Assembly: GCF_907164915.1 (NCBI RefSeq)
Contig: NC_061864.1
Coordinates: 17,768,484-17,832,483 of the forward strand
Reading direction: 5' to 3'
DNA length: 64,000 nucleotides
Origin: Impatiens glandulifera
Lineage: Eukaryota > Streptophyta > Magnoliopsida > Ericales > Balsaminaceae
Numbering within the stretch: the stretch's first letter is position 1; every line of letters begins with the position of its first letter. The position numbers and the translations under genes are program-made. Shown piece after piece: positions 47,463-59,455 of this stretch. The notes under the pieces were generated by a model, which was not told where the DNA came from, did no database searches, and saw nothing but the letters and a program-made list of their open reading frames with translations.

Positions 47463-48475
47463 TATCGGGTTACATAAAAAAAATTATACGTAATGATTTT
47501 GAGATATTGTGATTTTTTTCGCTTAGATAAAACGACTTAAATATATTAATATATAATAATAAAATATTTTATATAATTGAGAATATGTTATATTTTTAGT
47601 TAATAATCAAGTAGTTTTATGAACGAGAGTTAGAGTGAAATAATATTTGGTTAGATTAAGATTATTTTAAGTCTTATTCGTTAAATAATCTCAACGAATA
47701 AGGCTTAAAATATAACTTTCATGTCACTCGTTACAAAAATGAACTAAATTGTTTGAATTGAGTTTTCTTGAATGTGATGCATGTTTTGATAGGAAAATAG
47801 ATTTGTATATCGAGATGTAGAACTAAATTGTTGATGTCGATTTAAAAACTACATTAAATTATTAATGTCGGTTTAGGATACAAAAGATCGGTCCAATCGA
47901 TTCATTATATTTTCTTAAATTTAAGTATTCACTCATAGGCGCGTTCGATTGAGGCTTAAAGTTTAACGTATAGCGTTTAAGTAATAATTTGTTACAGTAA
48001 TTTTGTATAATAAACTCACATAAAAAATTATAATCAAACAATTTTTGCGTTTAAATAAAATTGTATCATTATATCTTCTCTAGCGAATAAATTGAGTATA
48101 AATTAAATCATATCAAAGTTGAATAGTATAAGCTAAATCAAACTTACCATAATTAATTTTTTTCTTTATTTTCTTAAATTTTAAGATGATTGGTCAGTTA
48201 ACGGTTAGTCTGTAACTAAACTAATCTACCAAACATTAGAGTTGGTGGGTTGGTTTTTTCAGAGAAAAAGAGATTTTAGATTTCATTTTGAACATTTTAC
48301 TATAATTTAGGTCCATTTTAAAATTTGATCCTAATAATAAATTTTGTTATATATTAAAAGTAAGTGAATAAGTTAATTATTAGTGTGGAAGTAGTGAGAT
48401 ATTGAAGTGTGGAAATATAAAATGGGATGGATAAGGATGAGTGAATTATTTGTATATTATGGAAAAAATAAAAGA
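47463..48475. other. AT-rich upstream DNA
   Basis: No gene. An AT-rich MITE-like segment lies near 47540-47720. Confidence 0.5.
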
Positions 48476-48479
48476 AATG

Positions 48480-48647
48480 GGTCCCACGTTGATATATATC
48501 AGATCGGGAAGAGAGTACGTTAAACGTGGCATTTCAGGATTGGTCATTGTCTATACCCCGTTTGTTTATGTAAAAATTAAAGTATTTAAAAAAGCAGGTA
48601 TGGTGTTGTCATTTGTGCTATTTTTTTAGGAAAATGGGTCCCACGTG
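48480..48647. promoter_or_regulatory. Cluster of TCP-type and ACGT-core motifs, distal to DRM1
   Basis: Two copies of GGTCCCAC (48480-48487, 48637-48644), matching the class I TCP site GGNCCCAC, sit inside a repeated ATGGGTCCCACGT. ACGTGGC (48524-48530) matches the ABRE core, and a CACGTG G-box is at 48642-48647. The cluster is 1.4-1.6 kb upstream of DRM1, the nearest gene to which it could belong. Regulation is inferred only. Confidence 0.4.
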
Positions 48648-48659
48648 TATGATCATGAT

Positions 48660-49199
48660 CGAGGATAAGTTATTTTATCGTGACAATTTAGAGCGGTCCG
48701 ATCTAAATTAACCTACGGTGGGAGATCAAGACAGTTGTTGATGGAGATAAATTCTTTGGTCCAAGTACTCATTACTCAGTACAATTTTCTATATTTTATT
48801 CATTTTTTTAACTACAATTTATTTTTCTTTTAAATTTATATTTGATTTTACCCTTATCTACCATGCCTGCAATTAATTTGCATCTAACTTCGAGGTACGT
48901 TTGATGTGTATTATTTATGAATTTTTAAATAGAAGATATTTTAAAAATTTTATTTAATAAATTAAATTATATATTTATAAATTAGGTTTAATTATGGCTC
49001 ACGATATTGCTAGTTTGATAATAATAATACCTGATTGCATAATAAGATAAATTAAATTAAATATAGATGAACATTACTAGAATAAGATGTAAATACTAAT
49101 TTTAAGTTTTCGAGTTTGAACTTGTCAAACGGTAAATTCTGCGCTTGATTATATAATTAAGTATTTACGAGATACATATTTAATCTGTTGTCCCATTTT
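48660..49199. other. AT-rich intergenic DNA
   Basis: No gene or recognised element. Confidence 0.55.
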
Positions 49200-49345
49200 A
49201 TCCGATCAAGATAGTTTAATGGTAAAAGTCGACTTAAAAGATCAAAAGGTCACGGGTTCAATTTCATCTGAAAATACTTTAAATTTAAACGGTGAACCAC
49301 GACGGTAGGTGTTATGCTAGTTCTTCTTTAATTTCTTAAAGAAAA
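49200..49345 (+). mobile_element. tRNA-derived SINE-like sequence
   Basis: 'gatagtttaatggtaaaag' resembles a Pol III A box region and 'ggtcacgggttcaattt' a B box, about 35 bp apart, followed by a non-tRNA body. This is the typical head of plant SINEs. The ends and target duplication could not be defined. Confidence 0.5.
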
Positions 49346-49529
49346 AAACATTATTAGAATAAACTAAATAAATTTAAGTGAATAATCTGAATCAAACTAA
49401 CAATGTTGATTTTGCATTTGCTGAGTATTCGAGTCCAACATAAAATTCGTCCGAGCTCGTTAAATAAAAAAAAAAGAGAAAGAAAGTAAAACCCTTATTT
49501 TATGATGTAAACAAGTTTCAAATTAGTCA

Positions 49530-51215
49530 AACTAAATATACTAGCATATAGCCCGTCCATTTGCACGATTAATTATATAAAAATCGAGAAAAAAAATTAC
49601 AGTTAAAATGTGAAAACATTTTTAATTTACTCTCACATATATATCCAAATTAACCACAGTTCTCGACCCGACAATCCGGACATTTTAAAAATTAAGCATA
49701 ATTATATATAGAGATTAGTTAGTTAAAAAGTTATAAAATCTCGCATTTATCAAATTTGGTATTGACTTTTAAATATAAATTCTTATTAGCCTAATTGGTT
49801 AAAGGATTGAACTTGTTTTGTTATGTTGTAAATTTGAAATATACCTATAACATTTTAATTTTATTTTTAACCGTTTTAAGTTTATGGGTGGGTCAACCCA
49901 CAATCCGACACAAATATCCATTTACTCTCACATATATATATAAATTAACCACAACTCTCGACCCGGCAATTCAAACACTTTGAAAATTATGTATCATTAT
50001 ATATAGATTAGTTAGTTATAAAGTTGAAATGTTCAGCGTTCATCAAATTTTGTATTGAATTTAAAATATAAAATCTTATTATTCTAGTTGGTTAAAATGT
50101 TGTACTTATTTTTGTTAGATTGCAAGTTCAAAACATACCTATAGCATTTTTTATTTTATTTTTAAAAAATTAGAACGTCTCGCGTTCATCAAATTTGGTG
50201 TTTAATTTAAAACATAAAGTCTTATTAGCCTAGTTGGTTAAAATGTTGTACTTGTTTTATTAGGTTGCAAGTTTGAAACATATCTATAACATTTTTAATT
50301 TTATTTTTAACCGCTTTAAATTATGGGCGGGTCAGCCCACAATCCGACCCAAATATCCATTTACTCTCACAATATATTCAAATTAACCACAACTCTCGAC
50401 CCGACAATCCGGACACTTTGAAAATTAAGCATTATTATATATATATATATTATGTAGTTAAAAAGTTAAAACGTTCTGTGTTCATCAAATTTGGTGTTGA
50501 ATTTAAAATATAAAGTCTTATTAGCTTAGTTGTTTAAATCTTGTACTTGTTTTTGTTAGGTTGCAAGTTCAAAACATACCTATAGCGTTTTTAATTTTAT
50601 TTAAAAAAAATTGGAACGTCTCGCGTTCATCAAATTTGGTGTTGAATTTAAAATATAAAGTCTTATTAGTCTAGTTGGTTAAAAGGTTGTACTTGTTTTT
50701 GTTAGGTTGCAAGTTTGAAACATATCTATAACATTTTTAATTTTATTTTTAACCGCTTTAAGTTTATGGGTGGGTCAGCCCACAATCCGACTCAAATATT
50801 AATTTACTCTTACAATATATCCGAATTAATCACAACTCTCGACCCTGCAATCCGGACACTTTGAAAATTAAGCATTATTATATATATATATATATTATGT
50901 AGTTAAAAAGTTAAAACGTTCCGCGTTCATCAAATTTGGTGTTGAATTTAAAATATAAATTCTTATTAGCTTAGTTGTTTAAATGTTGTACTTGTTTTGT
51001 TAGGTTGTAAGTTCGTAACATACCTATAACATTTTTAATTTTATTTTTAACTGTTTTAAATTTATGGGCGGGTCAACCCACAATCCGACCCAAATATCCA
51101 TTTAGTCTCACAAATATATCTAAATTAATCATAGTTCTCGATCCGGCAATTCAAACATTTTAAAAATTAAGCATTATTATATATATATATACGATATCGA
51201 ATATAGAAGCTTTAA
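49530..51215. repeat. Array of repeats with Pol III box-like motifs
   Basis: Two alternating sub-units of about 295 and 145 bp. Each contains 'attagcctagttggttaaa' (A-box-like TAGCCTAGTTGG, at about 49785, 50080, 50224, 50519, 50665, 50966) and 'ggttgcaagttcaaaacata' (B-box-like), plus the leader 'gcgttcatcaaatttggtgt'. The longer units also carry 'ctcgacccgacaatccggac' (about 49660, 49955, 50394, 50838, 51136) and 'tgggcgggtcagcccacaat'. No coding potential. An inverted relative is at 55040-55470. Confidence 0.8.
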
Positions 51216-52549
51216 CCGGCTTTAGTCCAAACATGACATCTTTCAAACTAATGACATTATTTTAAGAATCAAAACCAAAATATTGGATCTCTTATATAAT
51301 GTTTTTCTTATTTATGAACTGATAAATATATAAAAAAGATAAGTGAGCTTTTTTAATATAAATTTATTTTAATAAACTTTTAATTATTTAAAAAAAATAG
51401 TTAGTGTTGATTTTGAAATAATAAATATATTTTAAAATAAAAATTTAAAATATTAATATATAATAATAAAACAAAAAGTAATATGATTAAAAAAAATGGA
51501 TAAAATATGATTTATTATGAAGGAATTTGAAAAAAAAAATGAGGAGTGAAATAATGATTGAAGGTGAATTTGGTTTAAGAAAAATTATTTTGACAACGAA
51601 AATATAACGAAAGTAAGACTATGAATCTGATGTGTTATGTCGTTGTTATTTTTTTTAGTTTTATTTGTTTTTTCTCTCTGAGCCTCATTGTATTTTTATT
51701 ATTTCTTTTCGTCACTTTCCTTTTTTTTTTTTCTTTTTTCTTCTTATGTTCTTCTTTATAATTGCAAATTTTACATTCGACTTATTTTCTTATTTTTTCC
51801 AAAATAGAATTTTTTAAAAGTCAAATTTTCTTCCGAAACATTTATTCTTCTCGACGATTTTCAAGTTTTTATAAACGAAACGATTCCTCTCTTCTTCGAC
51901 TTGCAGAAAAAAATTTAGATCGTCGTTCGTCCTTTCATCTCTTTGTCAAAAAAGTAAGTTTTCAAGTTCGAAAACCCTAAACCCTACTTTTTTTATCGCA
52001 AAAATAACAAGTTATGTTCTTTTGTTCAATGTTTCATCTTTTGCGACGTTGTCTTTGCTGTATTCATGAACATTAAACCTAAATGAGTTCGTTATCTATA
52101 CAAAATAATTTTTTTTTTTTGTAACTAAAGCTAAAAAACTTACTATTTCGATAAAATTTTTTGTATTTTTGAGTTCACGTAATAAATAAATCTAGAATTT
52201 TGGGTTTGGATACGACTTTCGCCGGAGAATTGAGAGAAATAGATGATTTGAAACAATGAGCGGGAATTGAATTTACAATTTATTTTTCTTTCTTTTACAC
52301 AACTGATCAGACTACGTTGGATTCGTGCCTTTTCTTTTGGTGCATTTTTGTTGTCCCGGTCGGTACTCAAACTAAGGGAAATTAGTGATCGACTTTGAAA
52401 ATTTAGAAGAAGCGAGACTAACATTGGACATTAAAGAAGAAGTATAAATATTTAATACCTTCGACTGCTTGAATAAGTTAATAAGAGATCTTTTCTGTCC
52501 TTCGAGATGCGAAGAGAAGTAAGAAGATCGGCCTATAAACCTGTGACGC
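51216..52549. other. Intergenic DNA, unexplained
   Basis: No supported gene. 51640-51960 is T/C-rich and ends in a 'gtaagttttc' that looks like a splice donor, so a leader exon of an unseen or dead gene is possible. The frame at 52143-52424 has no family resemblance. Confidence 0.4.
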
Positions 52550-52949
52550 CCAAGGTTCTTCAGCCCTTCTCTTCTCTCACATAAGGGGCGGTCGAGATAC
52601 TCTGTTATGACACTCTGTTATTATTGAGAATAATATGATAAGACATAGAATTAATTTGATACAAGTCTTTCTCAAAGGTAATTTATCATCCCAAATTCTT
52701 TAAAATAAAGCATTGGAAGCTTAGGATTCTTTAAAATAAAGCATTGGAAGCTTAGAAAGATTGCAAATTTTGTGAGCAGTAGAGATATCAAACAAACCCT
52801 AACTAAATAAAAGAGGCGGACTAACTGCAGGGTACCCCTAACTGCAAGGCTAAGTAAATCTAACGGTGACAGTTAATCCAAAAGTACTTCTCCAACGACT
52901 AGTTTCCCTTCCTCGGATAATTCAAACAATACATAATATCCGACCACCG
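52550..52949. other. ERF downstream region with a 31-bp tandem repeat
   Basis: 'attctttaaaataaagcatt' followed by 'ggaagcttag' occurs twice around 52692-52755. The rest is probably 3' UTR and intergenic DNA. Confidence 0.55.
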
Positions 52950-53486
52950 TCAAGCCTCTTCTTCTTCATCGGGCGGAGGAATATTCAAATCAAATTCCCG
53001 AATTTTCTGATTTAGAACAATGACAGAAGACGAAGATGAGGAATCGGATTCGCTCTCATCTGGTGTAACAATGGGTACTGCTTCATTCCTGTTAAAATAA
53101 AACAAGCTACTCGCCGCCGGCGATTGTAAAATCGCGGCGGCGGCGGCGGCGTTTCTAAGATTATCTCCACCGCCCAACTCCAAGCTAGTCTGAGTCTGAC
53201 GAGTAGGACTCAACAAGTGAAGAGAGAAATTGGTCTTAGCTTTGGCACCTCGAAAGCCTCTTGCGGCGGCATCATAAGCCCTGGCCGCCTCCTCAGCCGT
53301 GTCGAATGTACCGAGCCAAACTCGGATCTTTCGATTAGGGTCCCTGATTTCGGCGGCGTACCTTCCCCATGGGCGTTTTCTTACACCCCTGAAACGAATA
53401 TCTCTTGTAATTCCCTTCTCTTGGCCACTCAATTTAGAAGATCCAGAAGAAGGCTTCTTCTTCATCTTCTCCTCATTGGGTGCCAT
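52950..53486 (-). CDS. ERF transcriptional repressor (AP2/ERF with EAR motif), 178 aa
   Basis: Single exon from ATG 53486 to stop 52950. The AP2/ERF domain covers residues 31-88: [20 protein letters not shown], then [20 protein letters not shown] and GAKAKTNF. Ala and Asp at the two selectivity positions mark the ERF, not the DREB, type, so the protein should bind GCC boxes in the nucleus. An Ala run (AAAAAA) and a Ser run precede the C-terminal FDLNIPPP (165-172), an EAR motif that recruits TOPLESS/SAP18-type co-repressors, then an acidic tail. This makeup is that of class II (group VIII) ERFs such as ERF3/ERF4. The lysine-rich N-terminus may act as a nuclear signal. Upstream are a TATA box (53550-53557), a W-box core (53594-53599) and an AGCCGC GCC-box core (53612-53617). 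Confidence 0.95.
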   Translation of the reverse strand: MAPNEEKMKKKPSSGSSKLSGQEKGITRDIRFRGVRKRPWGRYAAEIRDPNRKIRVWLGTFDTAEEAARAYDAAARGFRGAKAKTNFSLHLLSPTRQTQTSLELGGGDNLRNAAAAAAILQSPAASSLFYFNRNEAVPIVTPDESESDSSSSSSVIVLNQKIREFDLNIPPPDEEEEA

Positions 53487-53549
53487 GAGTATTAAATTTT
53501 GTTGGAGAAAGAGAAGATGAGGAATAGAGAAATGGGGATGGTGGATCAG

Positions 53550-53557
53550 TTTATATA
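53550..53557 (-). promoter_or_regulatory. TATA box of the ERF gene
   Basis: TATATAAA on the minus strand, 64 bp upstream of the ATG. Confidence 0.65.
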
Positions 53558-53593
53558 AAAATTGAAGTGGGAACAGATATTTGGGGCGTTGTT

Positions 53594-53617
53594 TTGACTT
53601 GTGAAGAGCGCAGCCGC
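53594..53617. promoter_or_regulatory. W-box core and GCC-box core upstream of ERF
   Basis: TTGACT (53594-53599) matches the WRKY site core and AGCCGC (53612-53617) the core of the ERF-binding GCC box. They suggest stress induction and possible self-repression. Motif matches only. Confidence 0.4.
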
Positions 53618-53649
53618 GGCGTTTGTTACTTAAAGCTGCCTGCCGTACA

Positions 53650-54968
53650 TTCGTGATTACATTATTGAAGCATGAGGAACAAACGAAGGATAATCCTCGG
53701 CCACCGCGTAATGTAAAATAAATAAATAAATAATCAATGTGAATGAATTAGAGAGGAACTTTCCCAATTCTTGAAAAAGAAAAGAAAAAAAAAAAAAAGA
53801 AGATAAAAATAAGAAGTCAAAGTGGAAGGTTCTTCTCTATTTCTGTCACATAGACTACTGGAAAAAGAATTTCTACACTTGACCTATTCATGGAACTTGA
53901 TTACATCATAATATTATATAGATAGTAATTAATACAATGAATTCTATCTCTTTAGACACGATTTAGAAATGAAAATATTCCATTAGGCATACAAATGTTT
54001 TACACATTTCTTAAGTCCAAATTCGGTCCCAAGTTTTGGGTTATCCCTTGAAAAAATAATAATAATAATAATAATAATGGAAGAGAATGCTATGAAATGT
54101 CAAGATATTGAAGTAAAAAGAAAAACCAAAGGGTTTTGAATCTTAATCAAAGCATTGATATTGATCACAACTCTATTTGTTATTATTATTTTCTCAATAA
54201 AAAAATTATGATTATTTTGTCATTTTTTAATTGATATTTGTGGTGATCACTGTTATTTTTTATTGTCTATATTTCTTTGAATTTTTCACAATTTTGATTG
54301 AACAAAAATTCACTTTTAATAAAAATAATAAATAGAGAGAAGTTGTTAGTAGACGGACTAAAGGATTATATTATTTCAAGAAAACAAAGGATTAATTAAC
54401 ATTCAAATTCTGTTTAAAAAATAGGAATAAGACAATAATAACAAAAACATAAAAACCAACTCAAATAAAATAATGTAAAATTAATTATTTGAGTGTTTAT
54501 TAAGCACAACTTGGAAGTCTCCAGTCCTCGAATCTCTAATGGTAATGCGTGTAGTATCCCATTCCCCGAATCTCTACTATCACGTCTTCTATCCCCGTCC
54601 CGGTGTTCTATCATTTGCGTTTTGATTTCCGATGAGAAATTTTTATTATATATTTGTAAGGTAAAAAATCGACAATTTTCGTAAAAGAGTTTTTGTTACT
54701 AGATAGTCGTATCTCATAACTCACATTTTTCTCGAGTCACTCTCGATTGAGATGATGACCAAAATAGGAGGTTTGACTACCGTGTACTTAAAAACATCGA
54801 TTTAGACTACTTTTTGACTTTTTTAAAATCGTCTCCTAATTTAATACTAATAAAAAAAATCGTGTCATAAATCTAAAAGTAATAAAAATTTGTTAGAACA
54901 AAGATACTAAATACTAATATGGAACATAAGGAGATAAATAATGCAAGCTTTAAACATATTAACTGAAA

Positions 54969-54970
<2 letters not shown>
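53650..54970. other. Intergenic DNA with simple repeats
   Basis: No gene supported. An AAT microsatellite lies at 54055-54078. Confidence 0.6.

Positions 54971-54971
<1 letters not shown>

Positions 54972-55033
<62 letters not shown>
54972..55033. repeat. TA dinucleotide microsatellite, about 31 units
   Basis: Uninterrupted alternating TA, adjoining the inverted repeat unit at 55040. Such tracts are prone to length error in assembly. Confidence 0.95.
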
Positions 55034-55038
<5 letters not shown>

Positions 55039-55039
55039 C

Positions 55040-55470
55040 TGCTTAATTTTTAAAATGTTCGGATTGTCGGGTCGAGAGTTATAGTTAATTTGGATATATA
55101 TGTGAGAGTAAATGGATACTTGAGTCGGATTGTGGATTGACTTTCTCATAATTTGAAACGGTTAAAAATAAAATTAAAAATGTTATAGGTATGATTTGAA
55201 CTTGCAACTTAACAAAAACAAGTACAACCTTTAACCAACTAAACTAATAACACTTTATATTTTAAATTCAACACAAAATTTGATGAACACGGGATATTAT
55301 AACAATATAAGTTCAACTTTTTAACTAACTAATCTATATATATATATAACGATGCTTAATTTTTAAAGTGTCCGGATTGTCGGGTCGAGAGTTGTGGTTA
55401 ATTTGAATATATGTGAGAGTAAATGGATATTTGAGTCGGATTGTGGGTTGACCCACCCATAAACATTTTT
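55040..55470. repeat. Inverted relative of the 49530-51215 repeat
   Basis: Carries the reverse complements of the array landmarks: 'gtccggattgtcgggtcgag' (55370; variant at 55059), 'gatttgaacttgcaactt' (B-box side, 55193), 'aaccaactaaactaataa' (A-box side, about 55235) and 'aacacaaaatttgatgaaca' (about 55270). It is at least 3.8 kb from the main array and in opposite orientation. Confidence 0.75.
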
Positions 55471-56283
55471 ACCGTAATATTTTTTCACGATTTTTTAAAT
55501 TATTACTAGTGCAAATACACGAAATACATACTAGTTCGTATAATCATATTTCCTTCCATTATCCTCTGTCAATATATTAACATCATTTATAACTATCGGG
55601 AGTTATTAGACATTTAAGAACTCAGACCTACCCAAATAGATTCTAAGAAAGAATTGAATTAGTTCAATTCATCCTTGTTTGATTTATGGGTCTGGGCGTT
55701 TGCCTGGGCTACCTTTATGCACATATTTTTAAACAAACTAATTAAAATGGTTAATTTATTTTGGTCCATTTTAATATGTTTGATTATTTATAATATTATT
55801 TTATTAAAATGAGTCAAAATTTAAATTTTAGACTTGATGTAGAAAATACAAGTGTCTACGATATTATTTTCACCTCAATCGGAGGATGGAGGGTACACTG
55901 AATATTTAAATTATTTTTAAAATAACATAAATAAATATTTTTAATACTTAAATAGTCGAGACAAAATATTTATTTGACAGTAGAAAAGAAAAGGATGAAT
56001 GAAATACTAATAGAAAAAATAATGATATTTTTTATTTATCAACAATACTTCCAATCTGTTAATATATTTACATGCTTATCAAAAGCTAGCCTAATTTATA
56101 ATTTCATACTCTTTCTCACTTCTTCAAGTAACAAATATTCATTGTTACCCACTATCAATCAAACTATATATCAGTTAGATTCGAACTATTAGTCCTTAAT
56201 TATGAACACATAACTATTACAATATTTAAGATTGTTAATTTATTTTTATATTTTTATATTAAAAACCAATTTTTTTTCTCAAT
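55471..56283. other. AT-rich intergenic DNA
   Basis: No gene or element recognised. Confidence 0.55.
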
Positions 56284-56829
56284 CCTCACTAGTAAAAAAT
56301 TAGTTATTATGAAGGACAGAATCTCTCGGAAAAAAGTTCAATACCTTCGATGAAAGAACTCACCGAGGGCGATAAACTCCCTCGGCGCGTCTCGGTGAAA
56401 CAGTTGTCGGAGAAAATAAAAGCACATTTGCGAGGGCAGTGAAAGTCCTCGGAAATAAAGTATAACTAAGGACAGTGAAAGTCCTCGAAAATAATAAAAG
56501 AGTATTTGTGAGGGCAGTTCTAATGCTCTCGGAAATTTCTTTTATTTATTAACAAAAACATTTCAAATGCTCTCGGCTAAACTTTTTTTCTAAAAAAAAT
56601 AAAACGTTTATAAACCAAATTCTACATATTTTAAATCAAACAATTTCAGACCTACATACACAAATTAGAAATACCGAATTTGATATACCAAAATCCCAAT
56701 AATCCAAAAATACAATTATCCAATAAACTTCAATCTTCAATTCATTCAACATTACAATATCTAATAAACCAAAATCTCATTTAACCCATAGTCAAAGTAT
56801 TTAAAAATATAAAAAAAAACATCATATAC

Positions 56830-58230
56830 CCGATTGATCCGGTGGTGGAAATGGAGGATATCTCGTCATAAACGCCGCCAACTGGTTCTGAAATTCTTCC
56901 CTTTGTCTTTGTGACTCAAGAGCTTGTTTTTCAATTTCAATTTGTATTTGTCTTTGTTACTCTTGTGCTTCTATTTGTGCCTCTTGTGCTTCTCTTTTAG
57001 CTTCACGTGCTTCTCTTTGTGATTCAAGAACTAAAGTCTACAGTTGTTCTCTTTTCAAAGCCTTATCTTGTAATTTGGTACGCAACTTCTCAACCTCTTG
57101 CTCACTCCGCTGAGATTTGCTTCCACCATGCAAATCTCCTCTAAACTGGGTGGGCCTCACACCGGTTCCCATTCCAATGACTCTCTCGTGCCCTTGTCAT
57201 CCAAAAACATTCTCGGTCAGCTCATAATCAGACATTTTAGGATTTCTTTCGAGTGTCTGACGCATCACATCCTACAAAAAGAAACAATAGTTGATTAATT
57301 AATTACAAATCAATAAATAAGTGAAATATGAAGTATACACTTACAATTTTCTCTTGTATATGAGGATCCACCACATGAGTAGGGTCGTCACCTATTCCTT
57401 TTTTACTCTGTGTCTCGTAAAAAAGTTCAATGTGTGATGGCGCAATACCCGTACTCCTTAAGATTATTAAAATGTTAGTTTTTCTAATTATCAAAATACT
57501 ATAACATATTATAATGACTCTTGAATAAATATAGTTACCTTAAATAACTCCCCAAATGATGTGTTATTTGAAGATTCTTCCGATTTTGGGAATTCCGTTC
57601 ACTTCTTACCTATTTTTGAAAACATCAATTAATACTTAATTAATTAAGTTATAAACAATGATGTATAAAGTTTAGAATTTAAAGATTCACCCGGAAATCG
57701 TCTCGGAGAAAGTGACGATCTAAGATGTAATTCCAATCATCTTCCGTATATTCATTTGGTTTGTGTACTTTGATAGCTACTATATCCCCATTATGAGCTT
57801 TAACGTGATTCCGGTTGATATCACATCGATACCTATCCCAAACCACCTTAACATGTTTTATTATATGTTTCCAATAATACTCAATATGTCCTGGCACTAC
57901 CTCAAAACGATTCTGCAAAGACAAGAGATTAATTATTATTATGTATTAGAGAATTAAAGTTAATACAATAAGATATTAACACTTACCGTTACTGACTTCC
58001 AAAGATGCTCTATGTCGGTGGAGCTCAAGTCTGACCAATGTAGGAGACGATGTGATATCACAGTCGGATCCCGAACCACGATCCCAATATGTCTGGACCA
58101 TGTAGTGCCGTTATCGCAACACACTCTCCCATTTGGCGATAATTATATTGTTATTTTCTCACCCGCGCTCAACTTCGAGAGAGTCGTGTTCCTATTTTTG
58201 CCCCGACCCTTTCTCTTTGATGTAGAACCT
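56830..58230 (-). pseudogene. En/Spm-type plant transposase (Transposase_24-like), degenerate
   Basis: Minus-strand exon-like pieces in order: TTLSKLSAGEKITI, stop, LSPNGRVCCDNGTTWSRHIG; then LHWSDLSSTDIEHLWKSVT; then NRFEVVPGHIEYYWKHIIKH with KVVWDRYRCDINRNHVKAH and YTEDDWNYILDRHFLRDDFR (57924-57690); then TGIAPSHIELFYETQSKKG (about 57450-57400); then DVMRQTLERNPKMSDYELTE and a Gln/Glu-rich coiled-coil tail ending PPFPPPDQS. The series and spacing are those of the plant Ptta/En/Spm family. In-frame stops (before LSPNG, after ENVFG, after KREQL, within the coiled coil) show that it is dead, unless some fall in introns. Confidence 0.8.
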
Positions 58231-59277
58231 ACAAAAAAAATTATACAACATTAGTAAAATGAATTTTTATGTATTCAAAGATTATAACTTATACCTTCAG
58301 GCTAGGAGGATGATGTCGTCATCATCTCAATCTCCGGTAACGTCGGATCTACATGGTCAGGTGTGTCATCTAGCTCATTAGAACCACACACCTCGAGGAG
58401 ATTGGTGCTCCTCTAAAGATCGGCTCTCCTCTGGAGATCGTCGAGATGCCCATACATGTCCCTTTATGTTTCTACTTTAGTTCCATCTCGATCTGTTAAA
58501 AAAAGATGTTATATAATTTTAACTAATTAAATTCAAATAAAATACAATGAAACCTTAATTAGATGTTCAAATAACGTGGGTTTATTGTTGTCACAATTTT
58601 CAACCTTAGTTTTGATTTGCACATTTAACGCAAGGACAAACAATATTTTCTCTTCTAGTAGAATATTGAGCAAATTTTATGAATTGTTCAACGCCTTTCA
58701 TATATTGTGGATGATCTCGACATAGGAGCATCCAACTTTTGTCCTAAATTTCCATTTTCAAACGTCGATCAGATTTCTTAACACCAAACTATGGTTATAT
58801 TGAAAAGAGTATAGAAATTAATTAATCTCAATAAGTTGAAATGTTAAGTTAAGATATTTTAAACTTAGTGGGAATAATTTAGTAACACAATTTAACTAAA
58901 TAAAGTATCTATGGAGATTATAATAAACATCATTTAACACATCAATAATGTCAATATCGTGTTACAAGAAAAACCTACATCTTATATATTCCAAATATCA
59001 CTACCAAATTACATATTCCAAGTTATAGCATGTTCTTTTCCCAACCCAAATAATTATATAGTCTAATTATCCCAAGTTTTTCAATCAAAGTGTTTTAAGA
59101 ACTCAACCTCAAGCTCAAGTCCAAAGCCTATCCAAAGCTTATGTCTAACAATACAAAGTATAGTGCTAACAAACTCAAATGACACTACCAAATTATAATA
59201 ACTACCAAAAAAATTCTAACCTTTAAGCTGTAAATAAACACTACCAAATTACAGCTTATAACTACCAAATTACACAA

Positions 59278-59455
59278 CTAACAAATTACAGCAACAAACA
59301 TTTAATTAAGCTGCATACTAAATTATTTACACAACTAACAAATTGCAGCAACAAACATTTAATTAAGCTGCATACTAAATCATCTACACAGCTAACAAAT
59401 TACAGCAATAAAAACATTTAATTAAGCTGCATACTAAATCATCTGCTATTCAAAC
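59278..59455. repeat. Tandem repeat of about 66 bp, 3 units, inside the CACTA element
   Basis: 'aacatttaattaagctgcat' followed by 'actaaat' recurs at about 59296, 59356 and 59413, each with 'ctaacaaattacagcaa' before it. Confidence 0.8.

Noticed and set aside
48441..48629. 62-codon plus-strand frame
   Set aside because: Overlaps the motif cluster; no family resemblance and no supporting context.
49530..51215. A CRISPR-like array of regularly spaced repeats
   Set aside because: Repeats are long, imperfect and AT-rich in plant nuclear DNA; no short exact repeats with unique spacers and no cas genes.
52143..52424. 93-codon minus-strand frame downstream of ERF
   Set aside because: Low-complexity Ser/Leu/Arg peptide with no domain; composition equals the intergenic background.
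54907..55149. Frame with an IYIYIY run
   Set aside because: Translation of the TA microsatellite.
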